From Eubacteriales bacterium (GTDB lineage Bacteria; Bacillota; Clostridia; Oscillospirales; Oscillospiraceae): DNA of 54,952 nt. Location: NCBI GenBank assembly GCA_030531595.1, contig JAUNND010000003.1, forward strand, positions 1-54,952, given 5' to 3'. The notes beneath the pieces were generated by a model. The model did no database searches and was not told the DNA's origin. It saw only the letters and a list, made by a program, of their open reading frames with translations. Position numbers and translations under genes: made by a program. Below, one piece after another: positions 7,290 to 15,713 of this stretch (the first letter of the stretch is position 1; each line of letters starts with the position of its first letter).

Positions 7290-8237
7290 ATGTCAGAGAA
7301 AAAATGTAATTTCCGCACCTCGATAGGCGGTCAGGCTCTCATTGAGGGCATACTGATGCGCGGTCCGAAAAAACAGGCCATCGTCTGCCGCACGAAGGAC
7401 GGGCTTGTCGAAAAGGTCGAGGAGCTCAAGGCCATAAAATCAAAATATCCCATACTCGGCTGGCCTCTTATAAGGGGCTGCGCCATCTTTATCTCCTCCC
7501 TTGTCAACGGCATGAAGGCGCTCATGTACTCCGCCGACCTTGTGCCCATCGAGGAACAGGGCGAGCCGGACAAGATCGATCAGTGGATAAACGAGCACTT
7601 TTCCGAGGAAAAGGCAAAAAGCCTTATCATCGGCGTTGCGGTCGTGCTGGGAATTGCGCTGTCGCTGTTCCTGTTCGTCTTCCTGCCCACCTTCATCGTC
7701 GGCTTCATCAAGAAGATCACGGAGAGCTATTTTATCCGCAACATCACCGAGGGTATCGTTAGAATTATAATTCTGCTCCTCTATATGAAGCTGTGCTGTC
7801 TGCAAAGCGACGTGAAGCGCCTGTTTGCCTACCACGGCGCGGAGCATAAGACCATCTTCGCCTATGAGCACGGCAAGGAGCTTACCGTTGAAAACGTGCG
7901 CACGGAGTCGCGTTTCCACCCCCGCTGCGGCACGAGCTTTCTGCTCGTCGTCGTTGTCGTGAGCATCCTTGTCAACTCCGTCGTCAAGGTCAGCAATACC
8001 TTTGCGAGAATGGGCTGCCATCTGCTGCTGCTGCCCGTTGTCGTCGGTATAAGCTATGAGATAAACCGCTGGTGCGGTATGCACGACAATAAGCTCTCCG
8101 CCATCCTCTCTGCCCCCGGCAAATGGCTCCAGCACATGACGACCAATGAGCCGGACGACGGTATGATCGAGGTCGCGATCCGCTCCATGCAGCTCGTTAT
8201 CCCCGATGAACAGGGCGAGGACGAATGGGGAAAGTGA
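7290..8237 (+). CDS. DUF1385 membrane protein (YqhQ-like)
   Basis: This 315-residue protein has the family's signatures. The N-terminus has IGGQALIEGILMRGP, and the middle has FAYHGAEHKTIFAYE. A later FHPRCGTSFLLVVVVVSI lies just before further membrane segments. Hydrophobic spans lie at about 60-80, 110-135, 150-170, 210-235 and 240-260. The molecular function is unknown. In many Clostridia it lies directly upstream of prmC and prfA, and here it precedes prmC by 12 bp, although prfA is absent from this position. The conserved His/Glu/Cys residues in the AYHGAEHK and FHPRCGTS motifs suggest a metal site, but that is inference. Confidence 0.85.
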   Translation: MSEKKCNFRTSIGGQALIEGILMRGPKKQAIVCRTKDGLVEKVEELKAIKSKYPILGWPLIRGCAIFISSLVNGMKALMYSADLVPIEEQGEPDKIDQWINEHFSEEKAKSLIIGVAVVLGIALSLFLFVFLPTFIVGFIKKITESYFIRNITEGIVRIIILLLYMKLCCLQSDVKRLFAYHGAEHKTIFAYEHGKELTVENVRTESRFHPRCGTSFLLVVVVVSILVNSVVKVSNTFARMGCHLLLLPVVVGISYEINRWCGMHDNKLSAILSAPGKWLQHMTTNEPDDGMIEVAIRSMQLVIPDEQGEDEWGK

Positions 8238-8249
8238 GAGGTCATAAAG

Positions 8250-9104
8250 ATGAAAACATATAATGATATATACATGAACACCAGAACCGTTCTGCGCCAG
8301 CGCGGGATAGAGGCATTCAATCAGGAGGCGCGTTACATCGTCGCCGCCGCCGCCGGAAAGACCGTCGAGGAGCTTCTCAGAGACATGAAGCTCTACGCGA
8401 GCAATCAGATCGAGGAGCGGGTTCTGGACTATACCGCCCGCAGGCTGCGCGGTGAGCCGGTGGCTTATATTACCGGCACATGGGAGTTTTACGGGCTGCC
8501 CATCATTACAAATTCCAACGTGCTCATTCCCAGAGTCGATACCGAGGTGCTTGTCGAGCAATCCGTCGAGCTGCTCATGGGCAAGAAGATGAACGCCCGT
8601 ATTCTCGATCTGTGCTGCGGAAGCGGCTGCATCACCTGCGCCCTCGCGCATGAGCTGCCCGCGACCCGCCTTATGGCTATCGACATCAGCGCCAACGCCT
8701 TAGAGGTCTGCCGGCAAAATCTCACCGCAAACCGTCTCTCCTCCCGCGTTCTGTGTATGCAGACCGATGTTCTCTCCGCACCTCCTCTCGGAATAGGCGA
8801 GTTCGATATGATAGTCGCCAATCCCCCCTACATAGCCAGCGGCGAGCTCAACAGTCTCGACCCCTCCGTCAAGGATTATGAGCCCATATGGGCGCTGGAC
8901 GGCGGCGAGGACGGATTGAAGTTCTACCGTGCCATCATCAAATACTGGAAGGCTCTTCTCCCCGTCGGCGGATACATGGTATTCGAGGTCGGCGAGGGAC
9001 AGGCAGAGCCGGTAAGAGAAATGCTCAGCTCCGCCGGCTTCGACGAGACCGGCACCAAAAAGGACACTCTGGGTATCGACAGAGTCGTCTACGGTAAAAT
9101 GTAA
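8250..9104 (+). CDS. prmC: Release-factor glutamine N5-methyltransferase
   Basis: This 284-residue SAM-dependent enzyme methylates the Gln of the GGQ motif in peptide-chain release factors RF1/RF2. An N-terminal helical domain (1-75) is followed by the methyltransferase fold with motif I LDLCCGSGCIT (about 119-129) and the substrate-binding NPPY at 191-194 in IVANPPYIASGEL, diagnostic for the PrmC/HemK family. A typical ending (KKDTLGIDRVVYGK) follows. The gene begins 12 bp after the DUF1385 gene and ends 15 bp before recA, which suggests one transcript. Confidence 0.95.
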   Translation: MKTYNDIYMNTRTVLRQRGIEAFNQEARYIVAAAAGKTVEELLRDMKLYASNQIEERVLDYTARRLRGEPVAYITGTWEFYGLPIITNSNVLIPRVDTEVLVEQSVELLMGKKMNARILDLCCGSGCITCALAHELPATRLMAIDISANALEVCRQNLTANRLSSRVLCMQTDVLSAPPLGIGEFDMIVANPPYIASGELNSLDPSVKDYEPIWALDGGEDGLKFYRAIIKYWKALLPVGGYMVFEVGEGQAEPVREMLSSAGFDETGTKKDTLGIDRVVYGKM

Positions 9105-9119
9105 CAGGAGGCACAGACC

Positions 9120-10223
9120 ATGGCCGATAAGAAAAAAACAGCTCCCGCCGCCGCTCCCGCCGCAAGCGACAGGAAAAAGGCGCTGGAGACCGCCATTGCG
9201 AAAATCGAAAAGGACTACGGCAAGGGCACCATCATGCGTTTGGGCGATGATATTTCCATCAACGTCGAGGCTCTTTCCACAGGCTCTCTCTCCCTTGACC
9301 TCGCTCTCGGTATAGGCGGCGTCCCCAAAGGACGTATCGTCGAGATATACGGCCCCGAGGCCTCCGGTAAGACCACCTTGGCGCTTCACGTTGTCGCCTC
9401 CGCGCAGAAGGCAGGCGGCGACGCGGCTTATATCGACGTTGAGCACGCTTTAGAGCCCGCATACGCTCAGGCTCTCGGCGTGGACATCAATTCCCTGCTG
9501 ATCTCCCAGCCCGACACGGGCGAGCAGGCTCTCGACATCGCCGAGTCTCTTGTGCGCTCGGGCGCGGTGGACGTTCTGGTCATCGACTCCGTTGCCGCCC
9601 TTATCCCCCGCGTGGAGCTTGAGGGCGAGGTCGGCGATACCGTGGTCGGCGCTCTGGCAAGACTGATGTCTCAGGCCATGCGCAGACTTGCCGGCGCTAT
9701 CTCCAAAAATAACTGCACCGTCATTTTCATCAACCAGCTCCGTCAGAAGATCGGCGTCATGTACGGCAACCCCGAGACTACCCCCGGCGGTCTGGCGCTC
9801 AAATACTACGCCTCCGTGCGCATCGACGTGCGCCGTATAGAGACTCTCAAGGTCAACGGCGAGATGATCGGCAACCGCACCCGCGCAAAGGTCGTCAAAA
9901 ACAAGGTCGCGCCCCCCTTCCGCGAGGCGGAGTTCGACATCATCTACGGCGAGGGTATCTCCAAGATAAGCGAGATCGTAGACCTTGCCGTGAAGCTTGA
10001 GATAATCGACAAGGCGGGCGCGTGGTTCACCGTCAACGGTATGCGCATTCAGGGCAAGGACGGCGTGAAGGAATACCTCACGAACAACCCCGAGGTCTGC
10101 GATAAGATCGAGGCGGAAGTGCGTGAAAACGCGTGGAAGCTGTCTCCCAGAGGACAGAAGGAAGCAAAGATGATCGCGGCAAAGCCCGTGGACGTCAGCG
10201 CGGCGGACTTCGACGAGGGATAA
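9120..10223 (+). CDS. recA: Recombinase RecA
   Basis: This 367-residue RecA is full length. The Ala/Lys-rich N-terminus precedes the core. Walker [10 protein letters not shown] (78-86), the Walker B region LVIDSVAAL and the DNA-binding L2 loop with [20 protein letters not shown] are all intact. It pairs homologous DNA strands and triggers LexA cleavage. AGGAGG lies 9 bp before the ATG. No SOS box was recognised nearby. Its neighbours are prmC upstream and recX downstream, the latter separated only by a 75-bp palindromic repeat. Confidence 0.98.
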   Translation: MADKKKTAPAAAPAASDRKKALETAIAKIEKDYGKGTIMRLGDDISINVEALSTGSLSLDLALGIGGVPKGRIVEIYGPEASGKTTLALHVVASAQKAGGDAAYIDVEHALEPAYAQALGVDINSLLISQPDTGEQALDIAESLVRSGAVDVLVIDSVAALIPRVELEGEVGDTVVGALARLMSQAMRRLAGAISKNNCTVIFINQLRQKIGVMYGNPETTPGGLALKYYASVRIDVRRIETLKVNGEMIGNRTRAKVVKNKVAPPFREAEFDIIYGEGISKISEIVDLAVKLEIIDKAGAWFTVNGMRIQGKDGVKEYLTNNPEVCDKIEAEVRENAWKLSPRGQKEAKMIAAKPVDVSAADFDEG

Positions 10224-10231
10224 TTCAATCT

Positions 10232-10306
10232 GTAGGGCGGGGGCTTGCTCCCGCCGTAACCTGATGCCAACTTCAACTTTTCGGCGGGAGCAAGCCCCCG
10301 CCCTAC
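10232..10306. repeat. 75-bp palindromic repeat, copy C
   Basis: Canonical arms, exactly 75 bp, lodged between recA and recX and ending only 11 bp before the recX start. It may form a hairpin in the recA-recX message and weaken recX expression. No separate recX promoter is visible. Confidence 0.92.
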
Positions 10307-10316
10307 GGAAAAAAAT

Positions 10317-10925
10317 ATGCTGATAAGCAATATTAAGCAGACTGTACCGGGACGGCTGACGGTTGAGTTCGACAGCGGTACAGCTGTCAAAACCACGCTC
10401 GGGGTCGTTACGGAGCTGCGGCTTTATTCGGGAAAAGAGCTGGATAATGAAAGACTGGAGGAATTCCGGCTTCTTTCGCACCGCTCGCTTGCAAGAGAAA
10501 AGGCGCTGGAAATTCTCTCCAAAAGACCGATGAGCCGCATGGAGCTATATAAAAAGCTCCTTGAAAAGGGCGAGGACGAGACAGATGCTGATTACTGCGT
10601 CTCGTGGCTTGCCGACAACGGACTTATAAATGATGAGAGCTATGCCGGTGCCGTTGCCCGCCACTATGCCGCAAAGGGCATGGGCGCGGGGCGCATAAAA
10701 ACAGAGCTTTCAAAGCGCGGTATCTCCCGCGAGCTGTGGGAGGACGCATTGGACGCCGCCCCCGACAACAGCGAAAAGATCGATAAGTTTATTGCATCCC
10801 GCCTGAAAGACCCAAACGACCGCGCTCAGGTCGGCAAGGTCGGTCAGGCGCTTTACCGGCGCGGCTTTTCGTGGGACGAAATACGTCAGGCGCTGGCTCG
10901 GTACAACGCAGAGGTGGAAGAATAA
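10317..10925 (+). CDS. recX: RecX-family regulator of RecA
   Basis: This 202-residue protein matches RecX, which binds the RecA filament and limits its activity. It has the family's arrangement of helical repeats, with motifs such as ALEILSKRPMSRMELYKKL, VSWLADNGLINDESYA and RGFSWDEIRQALARYN. An N-terminal beta-rich extension of about 55 residues is usual in Bacillota RecX. It lies directly downstream of recA, as in many genomes, though separated by a repeat copy. The ATG at 10317 has a poor ribosome binding site, because the repeat occupies the usual position. Confidence 0.88.
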   Translation: MLISNIKQTVPGRLTVEFDSGTAVKTTLGVVTELRLYSGKELDNERLEEFRLLSHRSLAREKALEILSKRPMSRMELYKKLLEKGEDETDADYCVSWLADNGLINDESYAGAVARHYAAKGMGAGRIKTELSKRGISRELWEDALDAAPDNSEKIDKFIASRLKDPNDRAQVGKVGQALYRRGFSWDEIRQALARYNAEVEE

Positions 10926-10929
10926 TCAA

Positions 10930-12258
10930 ATGGAATATACTTACGCGCTTATCTCTCTCGGCTGTGCAAAAAATCTTGTAAACAGCGAGCAGATGATATA
11001 TCTGATGAATGAGGCGGGCTTTGAGCTGGTCTCCGAGCCGGACGGGGCGGACCTTGTCATCGTCAACACCTGCGGCTTCATTGACGCGGCAAAAAGCGAG
11101 GCCATCGACGCCATCCTTGAAATGGCGGAGCTTAAAAACGCGGGCAGACTCGGCGGCATCATCGTCACCGGCTGTCTTCCCGAACGCTACAAGGACGAGA
11201 TAGCCGCAGAGCTTCCCGAGGTCGACTGCTTTCTTGGAGTCGGCAGCTTCGGAGACGTTGTCGCCGCGGCAAACTCCATCCTTGACGGCAGAAAACTGAG
11301 CCTCTTTGCGGACAATTCCGCCGCCATCGACGAGATACCCCGCGTTATCTCCACGGGTCCCGCGTGGGCTTATCTGCGCATCGCCGAGGGCTGCAACAAC
11401 TTCTGCGCCTTCTGCGCCATTCCGTACATCCGCGGCCGCTACCGCTCAAGAGATATGGAGTGCGTCCTTGAGGAAGCACGGGATATGGCAGCGCACGGAA
11501 TAAAGGAAATAATCGTCATCGCGCAGGACATCACCCGCTACGGCACAGACCTCTACGGCAGACGATGTTTAGCCGAGCTTGTGCACAGAATTTCCGAGAT
11601 AGAGGGCGTTGAATGGATACGGCTCCACTACCTCTACCCCGATCAGTTTGACGACGGGCTTATTGACGAGATAGCGTCAAACGATAAAATAGTAAAATAT
11701 CTGGATATTCCTATCCAGCATATAAATAATAAGATACTCAAAGCCATGAACCGCCACGGCACCGGCGAGGATATCCGCGCTCTGTTCAGAAAGCTGCGGG
11801 AGAAGATCCCCGACGTGGTGCTCAGAACGAGCCTTATCGCGGGTCTCCCCGGCGAGGGCGAGGCGGAGTTTGAGGAGCTGTGCGAGTTCCTTAAAGAGGC
11901 AAGAATTCAGCGCGTCGGCGTATTCCCCTTCTCCCCGGAGGAAGGCACACCGGCGGCAACGATGGAACACGTCGACTTCGAAACGGCACAGCGCCGCGCC
12001 GACCTCATAATGGAGCTGCAAGCCCCCATCATGGATGCGTTCTGCGAAAGCTTCCTCGGCAAGACCGTCAAAGTTCTGTATGAATACTACGACGGGGAAA
12101 ACGGCTGGCACGTCGGCCGATGTTACGCCGACTCCCCCGACATCGACGGTCAGGTGCTCTTCTCGGGTGACTGCTCCGAGGGCGACATGGTCGATGTACT
12201 CATAACCTCCACCGAGGACGGCTTGCTTTTCGGTGAACTAAAGAAAGGAAATGATTGA
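10930..12258 (+). CDS. rimO: Ribosomal protein S12 methylthiotransferase
   Basis: This 442-residue radical-SAM enzyme adds a methylthio group to an Asp of ribosomal protein S12. The N-terminal MTTase domain has Cys12 in SLGCAKNLVNSE, NTCGFI and TGCLPER, the three ligands of the auxiliary [4Fe-4S] cluster. The radical-SAM motif CNNFCAFC begins near residue 155. A TRAM domain occupies the last 65 residues. The SLGCAKN motif distinguishes RimO from MiaB. It starts 4 bp after recX and is followed with no gap by the DUF2442 gene. Confidence 0.95.
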   Translation: MEYTYALISLGCAKNLVNSEQMIYLMNEAGFELVSEPDGADLVIVNTCGFIDAAKSEAIDAILEMAELKNAGRLGGIIVTGCLPERYKDEIAAELPEVDCFLGVGSFGDVVAAANSILDGRKLSLFADNSAAIDEIPRVISTGPAWAYLRIAEGCNNFCAFCAIPYIRGRYRSRDMECVLEEARDMAAHGIKEIIVIAQDITRYGTDLYGRRCLAELVHRISEIEGVEWIRLHYLYPDQFDDGLIDEIASNDKIVKYLDIPIQHINNKILKAMNRHGTGEDIRALFRKLREKIPDVVLRTSLIAGLPGEGEAEFEELCEFLKEARIQRVGVFPFSPEEGTPAATMEHVDFETAQRRADLIMELQAPIMDAFCESFLGKTVKVLYEYYDGENGWHVGRCYADSPDIDGQVLFSGDCSEGDMVDVLITSTEDGLLFGELKKGND

Positions 12259-12606
12259 ATGCCGAATACGGTTGCGTATTATCTTTCCAAAGGCTTTGAC
12301 AGACAAGCCGCAATATACTTTGCGGGCGGCAGAAAACATATCACGGCTGTTTTGCCCAATGACGATTTTACTTTAACGCTCAGCTTTGACAACGGCGAAA
12401 AACGGCTTTACGATGCTCGACCGCTTCTCAGCAAAGGGACTGTCTTTGAGCCTTTATCGGATATTGAGGTTTTCAGGAGGGTCTATCTTGACGAACAGCA
12501 CTGTATCGCATGGGATATTGACCCGACCGTAGACAGCCGCGAGGTCTGGAGCAACAAGCTTGATCTGTGTCCCGATAGCTGCTATCTTGACAGTACACCG
12601 ATCTGA
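12259..12606 (+). CDS. DUF2442 domain protein
   Basis: This is a 115-residue protein of unknown function with a DUF2442 fold: LTLSFDNGEKRLYDARPLL, then a middle FEPLSDIEVFRRVYLDEQH and a final CIAWDIDPTVDS with the family's typical D-P-x-V-D turn. A short N-terminal extension (MPNTVAYYLSKGFDRQAAIYFAGG) is shared by many clostridial members. It starts directly after the rimO stop with AAAGGAAATG overlapping the rimO end, so translation is probably coupled. Members often sit beside DUF4160 toxin-like genes. None is seen here. Confidence 0.75.
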   Translation: MPNTVAYYLSKGFDRQAAIYFAGGRKHITAVLPNDDFTLTLSFDNGEKRLYDARPLLSKGTVFEPLSDIEVFRRVYLDEQHCIAWDIDPTVDSREVWSNKLDLCPDSCYLDSTPI

Positions 12607-12684
12607 CAGCTCACATTTAAATTATCAAAAAATCAGCATAGTTTTCGTTTTTATCATTGTATTCAAATCATAGGAGATTTTTTA

Positions 12685-14136
12685 ATGAAGCTTTATAATT
12701 CAGCCACCAGAATTAAGGAAGATTTTGTTCCCAACCATCCCGACATCGTCAAGATGTACACCTGCGGCCCCACGGTCTACCACTTCGCGCATATCGGCAA
12801 TCTGCGTTCCTACATCATGGAGGACGTTCTGGAAAAATATCTGCGCTATGTCGGCTACAACGTCAAGCGCGTCATGAACATCACCGACGTCGGACACCTC
12901 ACCAGTGACGCCGACGAGGGCGAGGACAAGATGCTCAAGGGCGCAAAGCGCGAGCACAAGACCGTCATGGAGATCGCAAAATTCTATACCGACGCTTTCT
13001 TCTCCGACTGCGCAAAGCTGCACATCAAGACCCCCGACGTCGTGGAGCCTGCCACCAACTGCATCGACGAGTACATCAAAATAATCACAAAGCTCATGGA
13101 CACCGGCTACGCCTATTTTGCGGGCGGCAACGTGTATTTTGACACCTCAAAGCTTGAAAGATATTACATTTTCAACGACTTCAACGCGGAGGATCTCGAC
13201 GTCGGCGTGCGCGAAGGTGTCGAGGAGGACAACAATAAACGCAACAAGAACGATTTTGTGCTGTGGTTCACAAAGTCCAAGTTTGAGGATCAGGCTCTCA
13301 AATGGGACTCCCCGTGGGGCGTGGGCTATCCCGGGTGGCACATTGAGTGCTCCGGCATCTCAATGAAGCATTTAGGAGAAGACCTCGACATCCACTGCGG
13401 CGGCATCGACAACGCTTTCCCCCACCACACTAATGAAATTGCCCAGTCTGAGAGCTATCTCGGGCACAAATGGTGCAATTATTGGATGCACGTCCTCCAC
13501 CTGAACACCAATACCGGCAAAATGTCCAAGTCCAAGGGCGAGTTTCTCACGGTCTCTCTGCTGGAGGAAAAGGGCTACGATCCCCTCGCCTACCGTCTCT
13601 TCTGCCTCCAGAGCCACTACCGCAAATCCCTTGTTTTCTCGTGGGAAAACCTCGACAACGCACAGGGCACATATAACAAGCTCATCAACAAGATCGCCGC
13701 TTTGAAGGTCGGTGACGGCGAGATCGATGAAGAAGCCTGCAAGGCCATGGACGAGAAGTTCCGTTTTGCGCTCGACAACGATCTGAACACCTCGCTGGCT
13801 GTCACAGCACTCTACGACGTGCTCAAGTTCAAAACCAACGACGCGACCAAGCTCCATATGATCGATAAGTTTGATTACGTCCTCTCTCTCGGTCTTACCG
13901 AAAGAGCCGCAAAGAAGCGCGAGGAGCTGAAAAAGCAGGCCGCCGCCGTTGTCGGCTTTACGATCATTTCCGAGTCCGGCGAGACCGACGCGGAGGTCGA
14001 GGCAAAAATTCAGGCGCGTCAGGACGCAAAGAAGGCAAAGAATTACGCCGAGGCCGACAGACTCAGAGAAGAGCTCAAATCCGCCGGTATTGAGGTAACG
14101 GACATCCCCAACGGCGCAAAGTGGAAACGTTTATAA
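12685..14136 (+). CDS. cysS: Cysteinyl-tRNA synthetase
   Basis: This 483-residue class I synthetase charges tRNA-Cys. The zinc ligand Cys27 and the HIGH-type motif (residues 36-39, HIGN) occur in CGPTVYHFAHIGNL. A WHIECSGIS segment follows, then HCGGIDNAFPHHTNE and the KMSKS loop (about 279-283, GKMSKSKGEF). The DALR-type anticodon-binding end (ALDNDLNTSLAV, then NYAEADRLREELKSAGIEV) is complete. TAGGAGA precedes the ATG. A strong terminator follows at 14139-14173. It probably ends the long prmC-to-cysS gene string, with a possible extra promoter in the 78-bp A+T-rich spacer before it. Confidence 0.97.
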   Translation: MKLYNSATRIKEDFVPNHPDIVKMYTCGPTVYHFAHIGNLRSYIMEDVLEKYLRYVGYNVKRVMNITDVGHLTSDADEGEDKMLKGAKREHKTVMEIAKFYTDAFFSDCAKLHIKTPDVVEPATNCIDEYIKIITKLMDTGYAYFAGGNVYFDTSKLERYYIFNDFNAEDLDVGVREGVEEDNNKRNKNDFVLWFTKSKFEDQALKWDSPWGVGYPGWHIECSGISMKHLGEDLDIHCGGIDNAFPHHTNEIAQSESYLGHKWCNYWMHVLHLNTNTGKMSKSKGEFLTVSLLEEKGYDPLAYRLFCLQSHYRKSLVFSWENLDNAQGTYNKLINKIAALKVGDGEIDEEACKAMDEKFRFALDNDLNTSLAVTALYDVLKFKTNDATKLHMIDKFDYVLSLGLTERAAKKREELKKQAAAVVGFTIISESGETDAEVEAKIQARQDAKKAKNYAEADRLREELKSAGIEVTDIPNGAKWKRL

Positions 14137-14138
14137 TA

Positions 14139-14180
14139 AATACGATCCGGCTGCAGATCAGCCGGATCGTATTATTATAT
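14139..14180 (+). terminator. Intrinsic terminator of cysS
   Basis: A perfect 15-bp stem (AATACGATCCGGCTG, 14139-14153, and its complement, 14159-14173) with a 5-nt loop is followed by ATTATTATAT. The tail is not a pure T-run, but the hairpin is very stable and lies directly after the stop codon. Confidence 0.85.
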
Positions 14181-14213
14181 TGACAGACGCGCATCCTTGT
14201 AATACAATGTATT
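14180..14213 (+). promoter_or_regulatory. Toxin-antitoxin promoter with embedded operator
   Basis: TTGACA (14180-14185), 17 bp, TACAAT (14203-14208). The -10 lies inside a perfect palindrome AATACA-A-TGTATT (14201-14213), where a ribbon-helix-helix antitoxin could bind to repress its own operon. Confidence 0.75.
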
Positions 14214-14232
14214 AAAAGGACGGTGATCGAAA

Positions 14233-14454
14233 ATGACAATGTCAGTAAGACTGAGCGAGGAAGACAGCAATTTATTCAAAAGGTACGCGGCGATGAACGG
14301 CATCAGCGTGTCGGAGCTTATACGCCAGTCGGTCATGGAAAGAATAGAAGACGAATACGACCTGAAATTATACGAAAAAGCTCTGGCGGAATATGAGAAA
14401 AACCCAATAACCTATACCCTTGACGAAGTTGAAAGGGAGCTCGGATTGCGGTGA
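14233..14454 (+). CDS. RelB/DUF6290-type antitoxin
   Basis: This 73-residue protein begins with a ribbon-helix-helix DNA-binding domain (TMSVRLSEEDSNLFKRYAAM, then SVSELIRQSVMERIEDEYD) and ends with an acidic tail (YTLDEVERELGLR) of the kind that wraps and blocks a RelE-like toxin. It should repress its own promoter, whose -10 lies in a small palindrome. The stop overlaps the toxin start (GTGA, 14451-14454), which keeps the two products in step. Confidence 0.85.
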   Translation: MTMSVRLSEEDSNLFKRYAAMNGISVSELIRQSVMERIEDEYDLKLYEKALAEYEKNPITYTLDEVERELGLR

Positions 14455-14717
14455 AATATCATGTTGAATTAACGGAGACTGCTAAAAAGCAGTTGAAGAA
14501 AATGGACAGAGCAACTGCCTCGTTTATCACCGCATGGATGAGAAAAAATCTTGAGGGCTGTATAAATCCGAGAGTGCGCGGCAAGGGGCTTACAGCCAAT
14601 CGCAGCGGTCAATGGCGGTACAGGGTGGGCGATTACCGCATCATCGCAAAAATAGAGGACGAGAGAGTGCTTATCCTTGTTCTTGAGGTCGGTCACAGAA
14701 GCGAGATTTACTCGTGA
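14451..14717 (+). CDS. RelE/ParE-type toxin
   Basis: This 88-residue protein has the RelE/ParE fold: YHVELTETAKKQLKKMDR at the start, GKGLTANRSGQWRYRVGDYR in the middle and LILVLEVGHRSEIYS at the end. The basic residues and the terminal H-R-x-x-x-Y pattern are those of ribosome-dependent mRNA interferases of the RelE type. The start is GTG at 14451 and overlaps the antitoxin stop by 4 bp. It seems intact. Confidence 0.88.
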   Translation: MKYHVELTETAKKQLKKMDRATASFITAWMRKNLEGCINPRVRGKGLTANRSGQWRYRVGDYRIIAKIEDERVLILVLEVGHRSEIYS

Positions 14718-14750
14718 AAAAACGAAGTCAGAAGGAGCTTTCAAAAAAAG

Positions 14751-14780
14751 TTGACATTTTTATGATGCCTGCGGTATAAT
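14751..14780 (+). promoter_or_regulatory. Consensus promoter of a small RNA
   Basis: A perfect TTGACA (14751-14756) and a perfect TATAAT (14775-14780) are 18 bp apart, the strongest promoter match in the window. No ribosome binding site plus open frame of note follows. The transcript would run to the terminator at 14908-14941. Confidence 0.85.
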
Positions 14781-14786
14781 ACAGAC

Positions 14787-14941
14787 AGGAAAGATGCTGC
14801 CGATAGACGGTCAGCCTCTCAAAGCGTACGAAGTAATCGCCGACCTTTTGGACTGGGAGCGGCGGTTACTTCTTTGCATTTTGCAAGAGAGATTTTTCGT
14901 CTTTCTCATACGTCCCGTCAGCAGACGGGGCGTATTTTTTT
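14787..14941 (+). ncRNA. Predicted small RNA (about 155 nt), convergent with the fchA-like gene
   Basis: A consensus promoter and a strong terminator bracket this stretch. An internal helix pairs AAGTAATCGCCG (about 14825-14836) with CGGCGGTTACTT (about 14861-14872), one G-U pair. The 3' third is antisense to the last 25 codons of the fchA-like gene. The segment with GCCGATAGACGGTCAGCC and the GGCGGTTACTTCTTT helix resembles, from memory, the antitoxin-RNA region found beside Fst/TxpA-like holin-type toxin genes in Bacillota. No toxin reading frame remains opposite it. It could be an orphan antitoxin RNA or an antisense regulator. Confidence 0.65.
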
Positions 14942-15480
14942 ACCATTTCCTTAACCTCCGCGTTCAGCTTTTTTGCTGTTTCGCGGTCTTTCATAAGGCA
15001 TGTGTTCGCGTACACGTTCAGCGAGGCGGACAGCAATGCCGCCTTGCACAGCACCGCGCCGCAGCCGACGTCTGATATGGCGAGAGCATCCGCCAGCTCC
15101 GACAGCTTCCCCATAAGCTCTATGGCGCGGCAGCTCAGCTTTGCGATCTCCATCGGCGCTTCGGCGGCTTTTACAAGGCATTTTTCCGTTATTTCCGCTC
15201 TGTCGGGTGCGTCCTTCGGCATGGAATACGCCCTGCTCAGCGGCTCAAAGCCTTTTGCGTCCTCATCAATCAGCTCAAGAAGCCTTTTTTGAATATCCGC
15301 CGCCTCTTCCGTAACCGCTTTTAACGCCTCACTGTCTCCGTGTTTTTTTGTAATACAGCCGACCATCACGCCCAGTCCCGCGCCCAGCGCACCGACGAGC
15401 GCACTCACCGACCCGCCGCCCGGAACGGGTGAAACAGATGCGAGCAGCTCATTAAACCGCGTTACCGATAAATCCTTCAT
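14866..15480 (-). CDS. fchA: Cyclodeaminase/cyclohydrolase family protein (FchA-like)
   Basis: This 204-residue protein belongs to the formiminotransferase-cyclodeaminase C-terminal family (methenyl-THF cyclohydrolase or formimino-THF cyclodeaminase). Signs are SVSPVPGGGSVSALVGALGA near residues 12-31, a long helical body, and the tail NVYANTCLMKDRETAKKLNAEV. It would act in one-carbon folate metabolism. The start is set at the ATG at 15480 (MKDLSVTRFNELL). An upstream frame extension lacks family similarity and runs through a repeat. The last 25 codons overlap the convergent small RNA and its terminator. Confidence 0.85.
   Translation of the reverse strand: MKDLSVTRFNELLASVSPVPGGGSVSALVGALGAGLGVMVGCITKKHGDSEALKAVTEEAADIQKRLLELIDEDAKGFEPLSRAYSMPKDAPDRAEITEKCLVKAAEAPMEIAKLSCRAIELMGKLSELADALAISDVGCGAVLCKAALLSASLNVYANTCLMKDRETAKKLNAEVKEMVKKYAPSADGTYEKDEKSLLQNAKK
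14908..14941 (+). terminator. Intrinsic terminator of the small RNA
   Basis: A 12-bp stem (14908-14919 with 14924-14935, one G-U pair), AGCA loop and seven T residues. The same DNA encodes the Lys-Lys-Tyr-Ala-Pro part of the fchA-like protein on the other strand. Confidence 0.88.
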
Positions 15481-15562
15481 GTCAGAAACCACCGCCTTCC
15501 GGTTACTATTATGACTATACCTTTCTACTCTCCAAAAAACAAATAAATTTGCAGAAAAGGAC

Positions 15563-15602
15563 GGATTGCCACAACCGGTGTGCGCACCGGTTTCGCAATG
15601 AC
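15563..15602. repeat. GGATTGCCAC-hairpin-CGCAATGAC repeat
   Basis: A hairpin (AACCGGTG, TGCG loop, CACCGGTT at 15573-15592) is flanked by GGATTGCCAC and CGCAATGAC. This outer pair with variable hairpin is a widespread short repeat in Bacillota. It sits in the spacer between the divergent fchA-like and glucan synthase genes. Confidence 0.6.
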
Positions 15603-15713
15603 CGGGTAGTCTGAATATAAGTATATCACCGCTGTCAATGCGCCGTTTTTGCATAATATTCTTTCCTTTGGGAAAAATCACAGAGTATATGACGCTTAAC
15701 GGGGGAGAATAAA

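Noticed and set aside
7440-8651. A 403-codon minus-strand frame over the DUF1385 and prmC genes
   Set aside because: It spans two well-supported genes on the other strand. Its composition is that of a complementary frame in G+C-rich coding DNA.
14794-15075. A 93-codon protein starting in the small-RNA region
   Set aside because: The frame crosses the strong terminator and continues as antisense to fchA. No ribosome binding site precedes its ATG.
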